Of a stretch of DNA of 64,000 nt, positions 46,247 to 57,444 are shown piece after piece. A program made the translations under genes and the position numbers. Source of the stretch: Ectobius pallidus (lineage: Eukaryota > Arthropoda > Insecta > Blattodea > Ectobiidae); contig CAXKWD010000007.1 of assembly GCA_964059195.1 (NCBI GenBank), positions 157,031,269 to 157,095,268 of the forward strand. Reading direction: 5' to 3'. The notes under the pieces were generated by a model. That model had not been told where the DNA came from, searched no databases, and saw nothing but the letters and a program-made list of their open reading frames with translations. Within the stretch, counting starts at the first letter, position 1; each line of letters begins with the position of its first letter.

Positions 46247-46776
46247 AATGCACAATTTAAACATTAATAAAACGCAAATACCCTAATAAAGCATAATTTA
46301 TAAAAATGAAATGTATAATTTACTGGTGTATGAAGCATAATCTGGTCGCTTTGATGACAAGTAAAATGAAGATGATGAGATTGTGTTGACAGTGGTGGAT
46401 TCTGTCAATGAATCCTTCACTGCATTGAGGTTTGCAGTTTCCCACAGTCAGAGAGATAGGGATCGTTAACATACTCCTCCTGTCCCACAGAATTGAAGAG
46501 CTCTTGAAAAGTGTGTCACTGTTACCCTCCTCGAGTCCCCTATACAACCCTCGAGCCGGCCAATTTGTCCTCACAACATGTCCTCTCTTGTAAATATTAA
46601 AGACCGTGAAAATAATATCACTGCTAGGCCTACCTGACTATAGGAACCAGGGGTTCATAAAAGCAGGAAATCTTGATAAGAAATTGCACCTGTAGGCAAA
46701 CTATATTGTGGAGTGCCTCAAGGCAGCCGATACAGTTTCATTCGAAATCAGAACATTTTTGTTCAACAGTAATAAG

Positions 46777-47365
46777 TAGGGTTCGGATGTTTACGACCTA
46801 AAAAAGTGAAAGAACGTACTTTCTAAAAATGAATGTTCTAATTTATAGCATTTAATGATACTAAATTATTACATCATGTTAATTCAATCAGGTAATCACT
46901 TTTTCACAATTTTCCAGGTGATTTACAGTTTTAATTGTAAATAACTTCTAATCTGTTAATATTTCCTGATACCGCTGCAAATATCAACTAAACATATTCT
47001 TAAAACATGTCTATTGGATGTTGTTAACAACAAGTAGGAAGAAGTAATTGTGCTATTACTTGTTATTGTCCCTTCACATTTAAGTTATAGTAAAACCAAA
47101 ATATTCGTGTCTATTTCTCGGAAGAAGTTTAAGTCGACAATTTAATGCACATAGGCTACCGAATTTATAGCTGAAATATGAAATTTAATTACAAATATGA
47201 CCGAAATATGACTTAGATCATGAAAATTACCAACATATGACTTTATATGCAAAATAAAAAAGGTTCAATTAGGATAAGAAATGTTCAATTCATGTTTAAT
47301 TTGCTTTTGCGGCGAGAATGGAGGTCAGGATAAAAATATGACATATCACAAACATCCGAACCCTA
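46777..47365 (-). mobile_element. hAT MITE family 3, copy sharing its target site with a neighbour
   Basis: A 589-bp element with ends TAGGGTTCGGATGTTTA and its inverse. GTAATAAG flanks it at 46769-46776 and 47366-47373. GGTCATATTT-like motifs are present, and no coding frame. Confidence 0.92.
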
Positions 47366-47373
47366 GTAATAAG

Positions 47374-47940
47374 TTGGGTTCGGATCTTTATGACATGTCA
47401 TATTTTTATCCTGACCTCCGTTCAAGCCGCAAATAGAAATTAAATACGAATTGAACGCTTGTTATCCTAATTGGACCGTTTTTATTTTGCATATTTTGGT
47501 CATTTTTGTGGTTTGGTCATATTTTGGCCATATTTGTAATTTAACGTCATATTTCAGTTATAAATTCGGTAAGGGAGTACATGGTCGAGTTAAATTTGAA
47601 ATTTAGTTCTTTAATTTAATGTTTATGCCACTTAATTGGTAACTTAATTGTTAAAATAATGCAACTGTTCACATTTTATAGGGAAACAGCAAACAGGAGA
47701 AAATTATTTATAAATAGAAGAACATTACAAGTAAAACTATAAATCACCAAAATTGTTAAACATGATTATTCGATTGATTTAAGAATTCAGTGTCTTTAAA
47801 AGTTTTAATACTTTAAATATGTGAAAATACTTTATTTTATTAGGTCATATTTAGGATTTTTGTGTCATGTTTAGTCATTTTTAAGGGCTTATTTGCAGTC
47901 ATATTTTCCACTTTTTAAGGTCATAAACATCCGAACCCTA
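47374..47940 (+). mobile_element. hAT MITE family 3, opposite orientation, inserted at the same target
   Basis: A 567-bp element starting TTGGGTTCGGATCTTTA and ending TAAACATCCGAACCCTA. Its left flank is the shared GTAATAAG and its right flank is GTAATAAA (7 of 8). It is the uninterrupted counterpart of 29653-32858. Confidence 0.9.
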
Positions 47941-48010
47941 GTAATAAACTAAAGTGCTTTCCCAAACAGTATTACTTTCTTGGAAATGTAGAGCCAGACT
48001 GAAAATGCAA

Positions 48011-48082
48011 TGCCATAGCCGGGATTTGAACCAGGGTTTTCGGCTCTTCGTGCCGCTGCTCTACTATTTTTCTACCATGGCA
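48011..48082 (-). repeat. tRNA-like relic, minus strand
   Basis: Read on the minus strand, GGTTCAAATCCCGGCTATGG gives a good T-arm and acceptor strand. A 4-bp anticodon stem encloses the loop ACGAAGA, but the D-arm is degenerate. Probably a SINE head rather than a working tRNA. Confidence 0.5.
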
Positions 48083-48520
48083 ACATGCCGGAACAGCAGT
48101 TGAGTCAGTTGGAGAATTTAATCAATAAATGACAAATGAGGGTTAAAATAGAGTATCGCTTATTCGGACCCCACTCGTCCGGACATCCGGTTAATTCGGA
48201 CGGGATTTAAAAAATAAAATATTAATTTAAATCGTAGGTTAAAACTTTTCTACCTGTACAGTAGGCCTAGTATTAAAACTAAAATTAAGTTGTAGGAAAA
48301 GTTATATTAATAAAAAAATACAGCGATTTTTATAGATTTACCCATGTAAAACTTGTATTATAGTTCTGTACGTGCATTGTAAGGCAAATCCTGTTTAATC
48401 TGGGCTTGAGGTGATCCAGACAAGATCTGGTTCCATCTATACCTGGAATGTACTGTATTTAAGGGAGGCGTTCAAGAGAAACTTGAATCTAATGAATGTG
48501 GCAATGATAATCAATTCTAA

Positions 48521-48720
48521 TCGAGCGAGGTGGCCGAGATGGTAACGTCTTGGACTCGCATTCGGGAAGTCCCGGCTTCAAATCCCGTGGCAGGCCATTT
48601 TAACAAGGGTTTTTTCATGGTTTCCCCGTCGTAAAGGCAAATGTCGATTTGGATATCTACATACCATGAATCATCCTCATCATTTCATCCTATCCATTTC
48701 ATCATATCCATTTAAATTAA
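48521..48720 (+). repeat. tRNA-derived SINE S2
   Basis: The head GAGGTGGCCGAGATGGTAAC (box A) and GGCTTCAAATCCCGTGGCAG (box B) resembles a class II (Leu/Ser-like) tRNA. The body has GGTTTCCCCGTCGTAAAGGC and a CATCATTTCATCC tail. A related SINE lies at 57618-57801. Confidence 0.8.
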
Positions 48721-48857
48721 TATCAGTTGAAATTTACTCCATAAAAATACACCAGTAATAGAAATAATTGACAATCAATAGTTCCTTGGCCTACCCTACT
48801 GTATGGACACACATCCCAAACTCCTGATACGGCTAAAAGGAGTATAAATACAGCTGA

Positions 48858-48977
48858 AATAATAATAATAATAAATTTAATAATAAATATAATAATAATA
48901 ATAATAATAAATATAATAATATAATAGTAATAATAATAATATAATAGTAATAATAATATAATAGTAATAATAATATA

Positions 48978-49034
<57 letters not shown>

Positions 49035-49053
49035 TAATAGTAATAATAATATA

Positions 49054-49098
<45 letters not shown>

Positions 49099-49110
49099 TA
49101 ATAATATTGG
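48858..49110 (+). repeat. compound AAT/ATAGT microsatellite
   Basis: About 250 bases of (AAT)n mixed with ATAGTAAT and AAATAT units. The tyrosine- and isoleucine-rich open frame across it is an artefact. Confidence 0.95.
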
Positions 49111-49942
49111 TGTTGACTGTCGATGAAGTGAATGTTTTTCTCGTTTTTCACTCCTTCACTTACCAGATTTATGTATTTTGTTTGGAAATTCTACCTACAG
49201 TAAAATGGGAGGAAAGATGAAAGAAAGTTTTAATAGTGTGATTGTTTGAAACATTTTTATGTGAATAAAGTTTGTAGAGGTTGTTGGGGATGTTTTGATG
49301 TCATATACACTCTTTCAGTGCGAAATTTATAAACGCCACCAACGCCTCCCCTTACTTCTTTCTTCTTTGCAAAACAAAACACTAACTATGACGTAAGTCA
49401 GGACGCGATCGGATCTCATTATAAATCCGCTCGTCGTCTGTTTGCCATTGAAGCGAACCCCTTCTTTTATGTCCCCTATCTTTTCAATGGAACTGAATCA
49501 AAATTTAATAAATTCCATATAAAACGAGAAGAAACTTTAAAATACAGATGTCGTTAATGTGGTAGCATTTCCCGGTAAATGTATCTGCGACGCGCCGTGC
49601 TGCGCTATAGAATTTTAATTAATTGAGCTTTTTTTTATGGTATCCACGAGGCTGAAGAAATATGTATCTGGTATGGAAATAGAGTTGCAGAGTTTTTTCT
49701 CTCTGCTGGGTGATAGAATTTTAATTAATATCACTATCGTATTGTAGAACGTTTTGTCATTCTATTCTGTCTTTCTGAATTAAACGCTCTTTATGCGAAA
49801 CATTCCAGGAATTTAAACAAGGTATTTTCGTTTCTGGGAATAAATATGAAAATGTTTATTAATTTCAACTTCATTATCATACTGTATTTTAATGTAGAGT
49901 CAGATCTAACAATTAGATTAAGCAAATTGCTAATGTAATTAT

Positions 49943-50012
49943 TAGGGCCGTACCGATTATTCGATTAAACATTTACATTTTCCGATTAATCGGTTTAGTC
50001 GAATACTGAAAA

Positions 50013-50051
<39 letters not shown>

Positions 50052-50408
50052 CGAGAAATGGGTCAAATGACCAAACTCCTTTTTCTCGCTTCTCCGGCCT
50101 TGGCACATCATCGTCTCTTGAACATTCAAATGTCTAAAAACTCGTGTGTGTCAAGCCTTGGCTGAAAAAGTAACCGGAAACGTAAGTTTTGTATATATTT
50201 TTTCACTAGTTAACCAATAATGGTATTCATTAATTCAGGATTTCTTCTGATTATCTGTAGTGTAGTAGTTATTAAACGTGTAAAACAATATTAAGTGTAC
50301 ACTTTGGTTTCGTTTAAAATACCGGCCTGTTTCCCGATTAATCAGTCGATTAATCGATTAAAGTCAAGCGTTAACTCGATTAGAAATTTTAATCGATTTT
50401 CAGCCCTA
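49943..50408 (+). mobile_element. hAT MITE family 4 with exact 8-bp target duplication
   Basis: A 466-bp element with ends TAGGGCCGTACCGATTA and TAATCGATTTTCAGCCCTA. GTAATTAT flanks it at 49935-49942 and 50409-50416. The ends are rich in CGATTAATCG-type motifs. A T-run of about 34 lies at 50017-50050. Confidence 0.9.
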
Positions 50409-50836
50409 GTAATTATACCATACCATATTTTGCCAGTAAATTGACCATAAAATCGGATTAATCGTGTTTTTTGTTAATTCGTACAACCCATCCCTTCCAT
50501 AACCGGAAGTTCACTGTAGTTTCTTTGCAATAAATAGCTTATGCGAAGTTTCGCTCATGTGGAAAACGCAGAATACGCCATCTATAATCGATATAGCCTA
50601 ATCGTATAAATGACAATTGGTACATATTAACATACTTTTTGGGGGGTTTCTTGCTCAGATAAGAACAAGAATGGGTTATTACCTTGGCATCTGCATAAAT
50701 CTTCGAAACGTTTCCTGCTGACGCCAATTTTTTTAAAAATATATTGAATAGGGTATATGATAATGTATAATATACTTTTTTCCTATAATATTCTCAGTAT
50801 GTAATTTTTATATGCTACAGTTTTGAATGGAAAGAG

Positions 50837-50897
<61 letters not shown>
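50837..50897. repeat. TA microsatellite
   Basis: About 30 uninterrupted TA dinucleotides. Confidence 0.97.
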
Positions 50898-50900
<3 letters not shown>

Positions 50901-51954
50901 AAATTAATTTTCAGGTAACTTATGTACATAGCTGTTGTGATATTTTATGTGTAACTGTATGTATAATGTGTCATTTTTGTATATATTTATGGCTGGTATT
51001 TATTACAACACTGCCACCGGGTTGTTGACCCACTTGCAACAAAATAAATATAAAATATAAATATTGTATGACATGACTTCTTAGTAGGTTGGAGTAAATA
51101 TTAGTATTTTAAACCATCTTAGTACCAACTTACAGGTCTGGGTTTTTTCAGTTAGTGAAATTTAATAAAAATAGTGTTATCCCATTATGGGACTGATGAT
51201 TTAATGAACTCTATTTTTATTCCAGACTTTGAACGACCGTTACCTCAACAGCACTGGATGAAAATGTAAGTAATTTCCACATTGATTGCATTATTAGTAG
51301 ATAGTTATCAATAGAAAGTATCATTAGTTCAGGAAGGCCTTCTCTTTGGTGCTGACGAAGCTGTTCCTAAAAATTACAAAGATTTCAGTAAAAAAACTTA
51401 TTTATTAACTTCCGTGAGGCAATGCATTCAACTGTCGCTAATACCCGCAACAGAAATAACAAATAACAAAAATGACATGGATATAAACATTCAAATATAA
51501 TTAGTAGGGCAAGGCATTTGATGATTTTGCATCTTTTTTATGTGAAGGTTAAAATATAGCTCCAATGTACATAAATGTATATCATTAAATAATTAATGAA
51601 ATAAGGGCAATTTGTTTTTGCATTATTTTGCTTTATTTTGCATATTTCGTAATTTTTCAAGAGATAGGTAATTTTTTTCCAATTTTTAGGTCATTTTCGG
51701 CATTTTAGGTCATTTTCAGCATTTTATGTCATTTTTTGCATTTTAGGTAATTTTCGGCATTTTAGCAATAAATATTTTTTCTTTCTTTTTAAATGGTACA
51801 TATTTGCTAGGGGCAATTTGATGGGCATGCCAGTTCAGAAAGAATTTATTTTTCGCTAAGGGTGTCCAAGTACTGTAGTATAAATTTACTGATTTCTTTA
51901 GTAACAAAATAAGTGTGTTTTATTTTGTAAATTCATATTAGTGATGAGCAAATG

Positions 51955-52131
51955 CAAGACCAAGACCAAGACTAAGGCGGTCTTGGTCTTGGTCTTGGTC
52001 TCGCACACTCAGTCTTGGTCTTGGTCTCGCATCGGTAACCCTGGTCTTGGTCTTGGTCTTGGTCTTGCATACTCGGTCTTGGTCTTGGTCTCGGTCTTGC
52101 ATACTCGGTCTTGGTCTTGTTGCAAGAGTCT
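51955..52131 (+). repeat. GGTCTT hexamer array, left end of the nested hAT
   Basis: About 15 copies of GGTCTT, many separated by CTCGCA or TGCATACTC. The start is in the AAGACC orientation, so the array itself forms an inverted repeat. Confidence 0.9.
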
Positions 52132-52308
52132 TGCATTTTTCTTTTACGCATCTTACTGTGATTGATGGCGTTTACGTTATTTACAGTTACACCGATTACA
52201 TGTGTGTTATTGCTTGCGAAAGTAACGAAAGCTAATTGCTTTTAGTTGCTTGAACCGTGAAAACAGTAACAAAACAACTGAAAGCTATTTCATCTTTAGC
52301 CATTAGTT

Positions 52309-52487
52309 ATTAAGTGACAGAATGGTACTTTATGAAATTTGTGTGGGGGACGGGAAAATGTCTGTCCGTCTGTCTGTCTGTCCATGTGTCTGTACTCGCG
52401 ATAACTCAAATGCGCTTTATTGGATTTTCATGAAACTTGGTATACGCACTTACAACATCCATAGGAAGAAGTCTATTTATTTTCGCT
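52309..52487 (+). repeat. dispersed repeat F, 3'-truncated copy
   Basis: It starts TTAAGTGACAGAATGGTACT and continues through GATAACTCAAATGCGCTTTA. It breaks off after GGAAGAAGTCTATTTATTTT. Confidence 0.75.
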
Positions 52488-52983
52488 GTTGCGTTTCTAC
52501 TGGCTGCAACCCCTGCAAGTGATTAGCAAAATACCTTCCTTTCAACTTGCAAGCAGTCGCACAGACGAGTTACACGTTTTCATTCCTTAGAAAGTAGAAA
52601 CAGCTATCGTTTCGTTGTGTTGTTGATTGTTGTAACGTAGTGTTTCAACATGAAACAAAAACGAGTAACCGTAACAAAACAAGGTCTGTGTGGCGTTACT
52701 TTACATGTAAGAGATCAATTTTATAAAATGATTGTAAATGGATATACCATTAAAATGGTTTGTGTCCCGTTCTTATTTTAAAATTTGAAGAGTTCAGGCT
52801 ACAGTATAGTAGGATTAAGCCACCCACACAGCAAGGCCCATTTAATGTCCCGGTCAAGTACATATTTAGAAATCAGTTTCCCGGGGGTCCTAAACTGATG
52901 AACCAGAAATTACTGACATCTTCTCTTCCTAAGTAATAAAAAAAATATTTTTTTAACTAATACTTTAAAAATCTCATATTTGG

Positions 52984-53000
52984 GTGGGGGGGGGGGGGGG
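52984..53000 (+). repeat. G homopolymer tract
   Basis: A run of about 17 G interrupted once by T (GGGTGGGG...). Confidence 0.9.
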
Positions 53001-54621
53001 TGCGGTCCGGACCCACGTCCTTGCCTCCTGTCTATTGCCTTGCCTCATGTCTATTTTAAATTCATAAAAAATTGTTGGTCTATACCTATCAAATTTTGCT
53101 GTTTTATTGCCATTGATATGCATATTTTAGAATTTAAAAAATGTTTAATTGGAAATAGGTGGAGCAGTTGATTTTATACAAGCATTAAAACTATCCGTCG
53201 ACCGGTGTCTTTATTTCTTATATATAAATATTAACAATAACAAGTTATGTCCAAAAAATTAAGTACAATGTCATTTGAAACGTAATATATATTTTTTGGG
53301 TAAAACTTAAAAAGGTATTAACAGTACCGAATGCATTTAAAACGTGTTGGATTTTTACTTTGCATTTTATTTTCTTATAGTGACTTGTTCTTTTTCTGTT
53401 ACATGTAAACATCAATTTAGGTATTGGTTAAGAATTTCAATGTATTTCACTTTTTTATTAAGTAATTTCATTTAAAGTACTAATCAAGAAGATTCATTAT
53501 TATGCTTGTATCAATGTGAGAAAACATTTTAACAGTTTTTCAAAGTTAAGGTAATTAGAAAGACCGCAAAGGACTATGGGCTGTGTGGGTTATGTTGGCA
53601 CTGAAGTCATAAAACTACCCTGCCACTATTCAGCAGGTAGCCAAAAGTTAGTTACTCACTCCACTATCCCACTGGGTGGAGTAGGGTGTATAGAAAAAAT
53701 GGAGGAAAACCAGAATTTCGAGGTTTAAGTAATCGCCAGATGTGTTTAAGCAGTCATATTGTCGTTTAGGAAAGAGACGTGGCGGCTTCTTACTGTAAAT
53801 GGTGTTTATCTTAAGTCCTGATTATACAAATTCGTGGAGTGAGTAACCTTTCACAATAGTATGTTTCTATCTCTTTCTGTTCAAGTACTGACTTCTGCCA
53901 AACATCTTCTGTCTCAATTTTCTGACCCGTGCCGTTTTACAACAAACAGACTTTAGTGTCGGCATTACACCATGTCATAAATTTCTCAAGGGTCGGCGTA
54001 GCATATCTTTCAAATGAAGGTATGTGATTTACAATTGTCCTTGGAGACAATTTTCCTCTTTGCTATTTCTTACTATGAGGGAGGAATGTATTGTTCCTAC
54101 CCCAAGAAGTAGTTTAAAACAAGTTCTCTGCAGGGCCGTGGAGAGAAAGCAAAGGACCTCAGTAAAAAATTTCCCGGGCCCCGTCAAATATTAATTTCAC
54201 CACTGAAACCCAAAGTATGCAGCAAAAAGATTTGTATAAAAATATTACATAATTATTATATAATGTATGTAATGGTATGTAAGTATCCTATTACTTGAAG
54301 ACATATGATATTTTTGTTAATCACTAAAAAGTTAGTCATATTTTACAAAAAATAAAACCATGTAAGTTTAAAAGCTTTTCAGTTGTGCACACAGAGGTAA
54401 TATACGTGTTTTGGCAAAATGCTATCAATAATCATAAAAACTAATCACTGAACAACTAGTGTCTTACTTTTCAACTATAAATAACAACATTTAAATTATA
54501 TATCGGTACCCAACTATGTTTAATTACTATGAAAAATTTGCTTGTTTTGAACAACATAAACTGAAGATAAGATAAACATATACGATTGACAATAAAACTT
54601 GACACATTGACATAAGAACTC

Positions 54622-55140
54622 TTATTAAGTACCAGAATGGTACTTTCTGAGATCATGTGGGGGACGGGAAAATGGCTGTCCGTCCGTGTCTGTCCGTCAG
54701 TCTGTCCGTGTGCCTGTATGCGCGATAACTCAAATACGCTTTATCGGATTTTCATGAAATTTGATATACATATTTATAACGTCCATAGAAAGAAGCCTAT
54801 TAATTTTGTACCAAATAGCTTGACCGGTCCCGGAGTAACGACTAATTAACGGTCACATGCTTATTAAATGGCAAATCATCACTATACTACAAAGCCGCTT
54901 AGCTAATCACTGAGGGCCTTCACCACAATGCAGTCAGATGTTTGTAAATTTATTATATCACATCTTGCTTTAGATGTGAGGCATTCGTTCTGTTGTTATC
55001 CCACTTATACCTTCACATGTGTTTAACGAACTTTCTCAAGAGTTCGGTCTAAAACTATATAGTTTCTGAAAAAAAGACCAATTAACTACATCTGGCACTT
55101 TTTTGTATCAGTTTACCTGATTTTTTATTATATTATGGCA
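54622..55140 (+). repeat. dispersed repeat F, full-length copy
   Basis: It runs from TTAAGTACCAGAATGGTACT to CATCTGGCACTTTTTTGTAT and the following CAGTTTACCTGA. The central part is more diverged than in the other copies. Confidence 0.75.
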
Positions 55141-56022
55141 CAGTCTATCTTATGCCGATATCAGACAAAGGTTGAGCTAATAAAGTATTCAAAAAGAAAA
55201 ATGTTATTGTTACTGAGACATGTAATAGGCTATACTACAAAGTAATTATTAAAATAATGTCTTAAGAATCCACCGTCTTAAAAAATAGCTTTCCTAGCTT
55301 TTTACTTTGCAAAAGTATCAATAATACTATTATAATTCAGTTGTCTAGCAAAGATATCTCCAAAAACGTCGATGCTATAAGAGGTAATGAATTTCCTAGG
55401 AATCCCGGGGATAATTTTGCAGAGATATGTACCAATTTTATATGTATTCTATGTATCAAAATTAATCATTTGAAAATTATTATTTTAAATGCCGAACGTT
55501 AGTGAGGCCTACTGTTGAGTCCAAAAGGATTTCTGCTTCTACTTTTAAAAAAAATAATTTTTCTCCAAGAATAATCCGTTTCTGATTACCTGATTAATTC
55601 CGTGTCACCGTTATGCGACAGGACAATGAAGATAAAAAATAAACACATAAAACATAGCTTAAGCTGTTTGTTGACTTATAAAACATTTAATTTTAGAGTA
55701 AATTAGAAAGTAAAAAATAAAACCTGGTCGGCCGGGCCGGGGCCCCAAGTCTTTAGTCTCGGCTGCTCCCCCTCTCGTCCTTGCCAGCCTAGCCGAAACA
55801 GTTCCAACAAAAATGCAAGTGAAACCGGTCTTTTGCAACCGTTTCATAAAACTGTTATGTGCGCGTAACAGTTTCGGCTACAACCTTTATCTAGAAACAG
55901 CTTATTTTCCCACCTCTACCGGTAACGGTAACGGCACCTTTCAGTAGTGGTTGCTGGCTTGCTGCGTACACAATCGAGCATTTAAAACATTTTCAATATG
56001 GCAAGACTGCAAGAGTCTTGCA

Positions 56023-56190
56023 GTTCGGTCTTGGTCTTGCCCGAGTCTTGCAGACTTGGTCTCGGTCTTGGTCTTGGTCTTGCACACTCGGTCTTGGTCT
56101 TGGTCTTGCTAACGCAGATGCGGTCTTGGTCTTGGTCTTGGTCTTGCATTTTCTGCAAGACCAAGACCAAGACTGCAAGACCAAGACTGG
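56023..56190 (+). repeat. GGTCTT hexamer array, right end of the nested hAT
   Basis: About a dozen GGTCTT copies, then AAGACC copies before the terminus. It is the mirror of the array at 51955. Confidence 0.9.
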
Positions 56191-56410
56191 TCTCGCTCAT
56201 CACTAATTCATATATAAAGCATCGTCATAAACTGTATTTAGCAATTCGTTACTTAAGAAAAACTAATTTTAAGTAATAATGGTAAATTTATTGGTCATTA
56301 TTTTAAGATTTCGGGTCATTTTTTCACTATTTTTAGGTCATAAATGCATTTTTTTATTTTGCATTTTTTCACTATTTTATGGTCATTAAATGCCTTGCCC
56401 TAATAATTAG

Positions 56411-56700
56411 ATTCAATAGTATTAAATTTATTGGTGTAGTACTTGATCAAGGAATTTCTTGGAATAGCCATTGTTTGAAATTAAAAAAAAAACTTAATAC
56501 TATATGATATCAGTTCTAAAGATAAACGATTTTAATACCAATTGAGATTTTCATACTTCAAGCACTCGGAATAGAGACCCCTTCAACATACTTTCTCATC
56601 GAATAAGTAATAAGTAATAAATCATTTATGGTGCTTGGTCTTAAAGTGTATAATCGCCTGCTAGGATTAAACAGATAAATAATGTCAAGGGTTTTAGGAA
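56411..56700 (+). pseudogene. non-LTR reverse transcriptase remnant split by the hAT insertion
   Basis: Joining the sequence before 51497 to that after 56410 (one target copy removed) gives the reading frame IIRFNSIKFIGVVLDQGISW followed by NSHCLKLKKKLNT. This is the KFLG...D..LSW..H...L..KL motif of non-LTR reverse transcriptases. A later piece near 56640 reads GLKVYNRLLGLNR, like the C-terminal K.YN.LP segment. An internal deletion and stops separate the two. The hAT insertion therefore post-dates this retrotransposon copy. Confidence 0.65.
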
Positions 56701-56772
56701 ACATGTTAAGATTATTTTAAGTGATATCTGCCCATATAACAGTGATGACTCGGTTTAGCAATGGGTAATTAT

Positions 56773-57390
56773 TAGCCCTCGGATTTCAGGCTTTAAAAAA
56801 ATTAGTTTTAGGCACCTAAAATAGGCTTTTAAAACAAGTAAATAGGCACTTAGAATATGCTTTAAAAATGTGTAAATAGATAGAAAATAGACTTTAAAAT
56901 ATTACAATATACACTTAAACTGTAAGATGGTCTTTTTTTACTGCAAGAAACGTGGTATACCTAATCTTAACAGGATTAACTGCAAAATTGGGCATCACGA
57001 ACTATATTCACTTAAACAGATGTTCTTTCACTGTTGACTTGACACAATAGTCCTTCCCCCTTAATCCTCCCACTCCCCCGTCATTCAGCATTCCTTTAGC
57101 AAAAATTGTTTTTAATAATCAAGTTTCTGTGAAAAACCCACCTCTGCTGTTCTGCTTTTCATTGAGGGATGTCCATTATAAGACTGTGAAGTTGAATTTT
57201 ATTTTAAATGTACAAAATAGGAATTTTAGGTACTAAAATAGTAAAATAGGCTCTAAAGGTCCAAATAGGCATTTTAGAGCACTATAAAACTCTATAAATG
57301 TGATTTATTATGAAACGTCCACATATTAAAAAAATTTCATGTTATTTCATAAGGAACAAATTAGGCATTTGCCTTAAAATCCCAGGTCTA
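56773..57390. mobile_element. hAT MITE family 6 with exact 8-bp target duplication
   Basis: A 618-bp element with ends TAGCCCTCGGATTTCAGGC and GCCTTAAAATCCCAGGTCTA. GTAATTAT flanks it at 56765-56772 and 57391-57398. AAATAGGC-type motifs are repeated in both halves. No coding frame. Confidence 0.88.
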
Positions 57391-57444
57391 GTAATTATTC
57401 ATGATCTTATTTTATAGTCTTCTGCTCTACAAGATTATTTCCTA

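Larger units (their letters stand above)
51939..56205. mobile_element. 4.3-kb hAT-like element with hexamer-repeat ends, nested in another hAT
   Basis: The ends TAGTGATGAGC and GCTCATCACTA are flanked by ATTCATAT at 51931-51938 and 56206-56213. Just inside each end lie arrays of GGTCTT (51955-52131) and GGTCTT/AAGACC (56023-56190). The interior holds two copies of repeat F and otherwise unassigned sequence. A short frame from ATG 52650 (MKQKRVTVTKQGLCGV, about 40 codons) is the only candidate coding start and is not recognised. The interior 52540-54620 and 55145-55990 shows nothing else I can name. Confidence 0.85.
51505..56402. mobile_element. hAT MITE family 5 with exact 8-bp target duplication, interrupted by another hAT
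   Basis: The ends TAGGGCAAGGCATTTGAT and TTAAATGCCTTGCCCTA are flanked by ATAATTAG at 51497-51504 and 56403-56410. Repeated TTTTAGGTCATTTT and GCATTTT motifs lie inside both ends. Without the nested element it is about 620 bp. It sits in a reverse transcriptase remnant. Confidence 0.92.

Noticed and set aside
48521..48600. Functional leucine or serine tRNA gene
   Set aside because: The head continues into a SINE body shared in style with 57618-57801, and the acceptor stem is not convincing.
48723..49151. 142-residue tyrosine/isoleucine-rich frame
   Set aside because: Translation of an AAT-type microsatellite.
51941..52235. Frames with repeated VLVLVL or WSWSR
   Set aside because: Translation of GGTCTT hexamer arrays; the same occurs at 55982-56276.
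54120..55800. Possible GC-rich inverted ends (CAGGGCCGTGG near 54133 and GGCCGGGGCCCC near 55736)
   Set aside because: The two sides do not match well enough as inverted repeats, and no target duplication was found.
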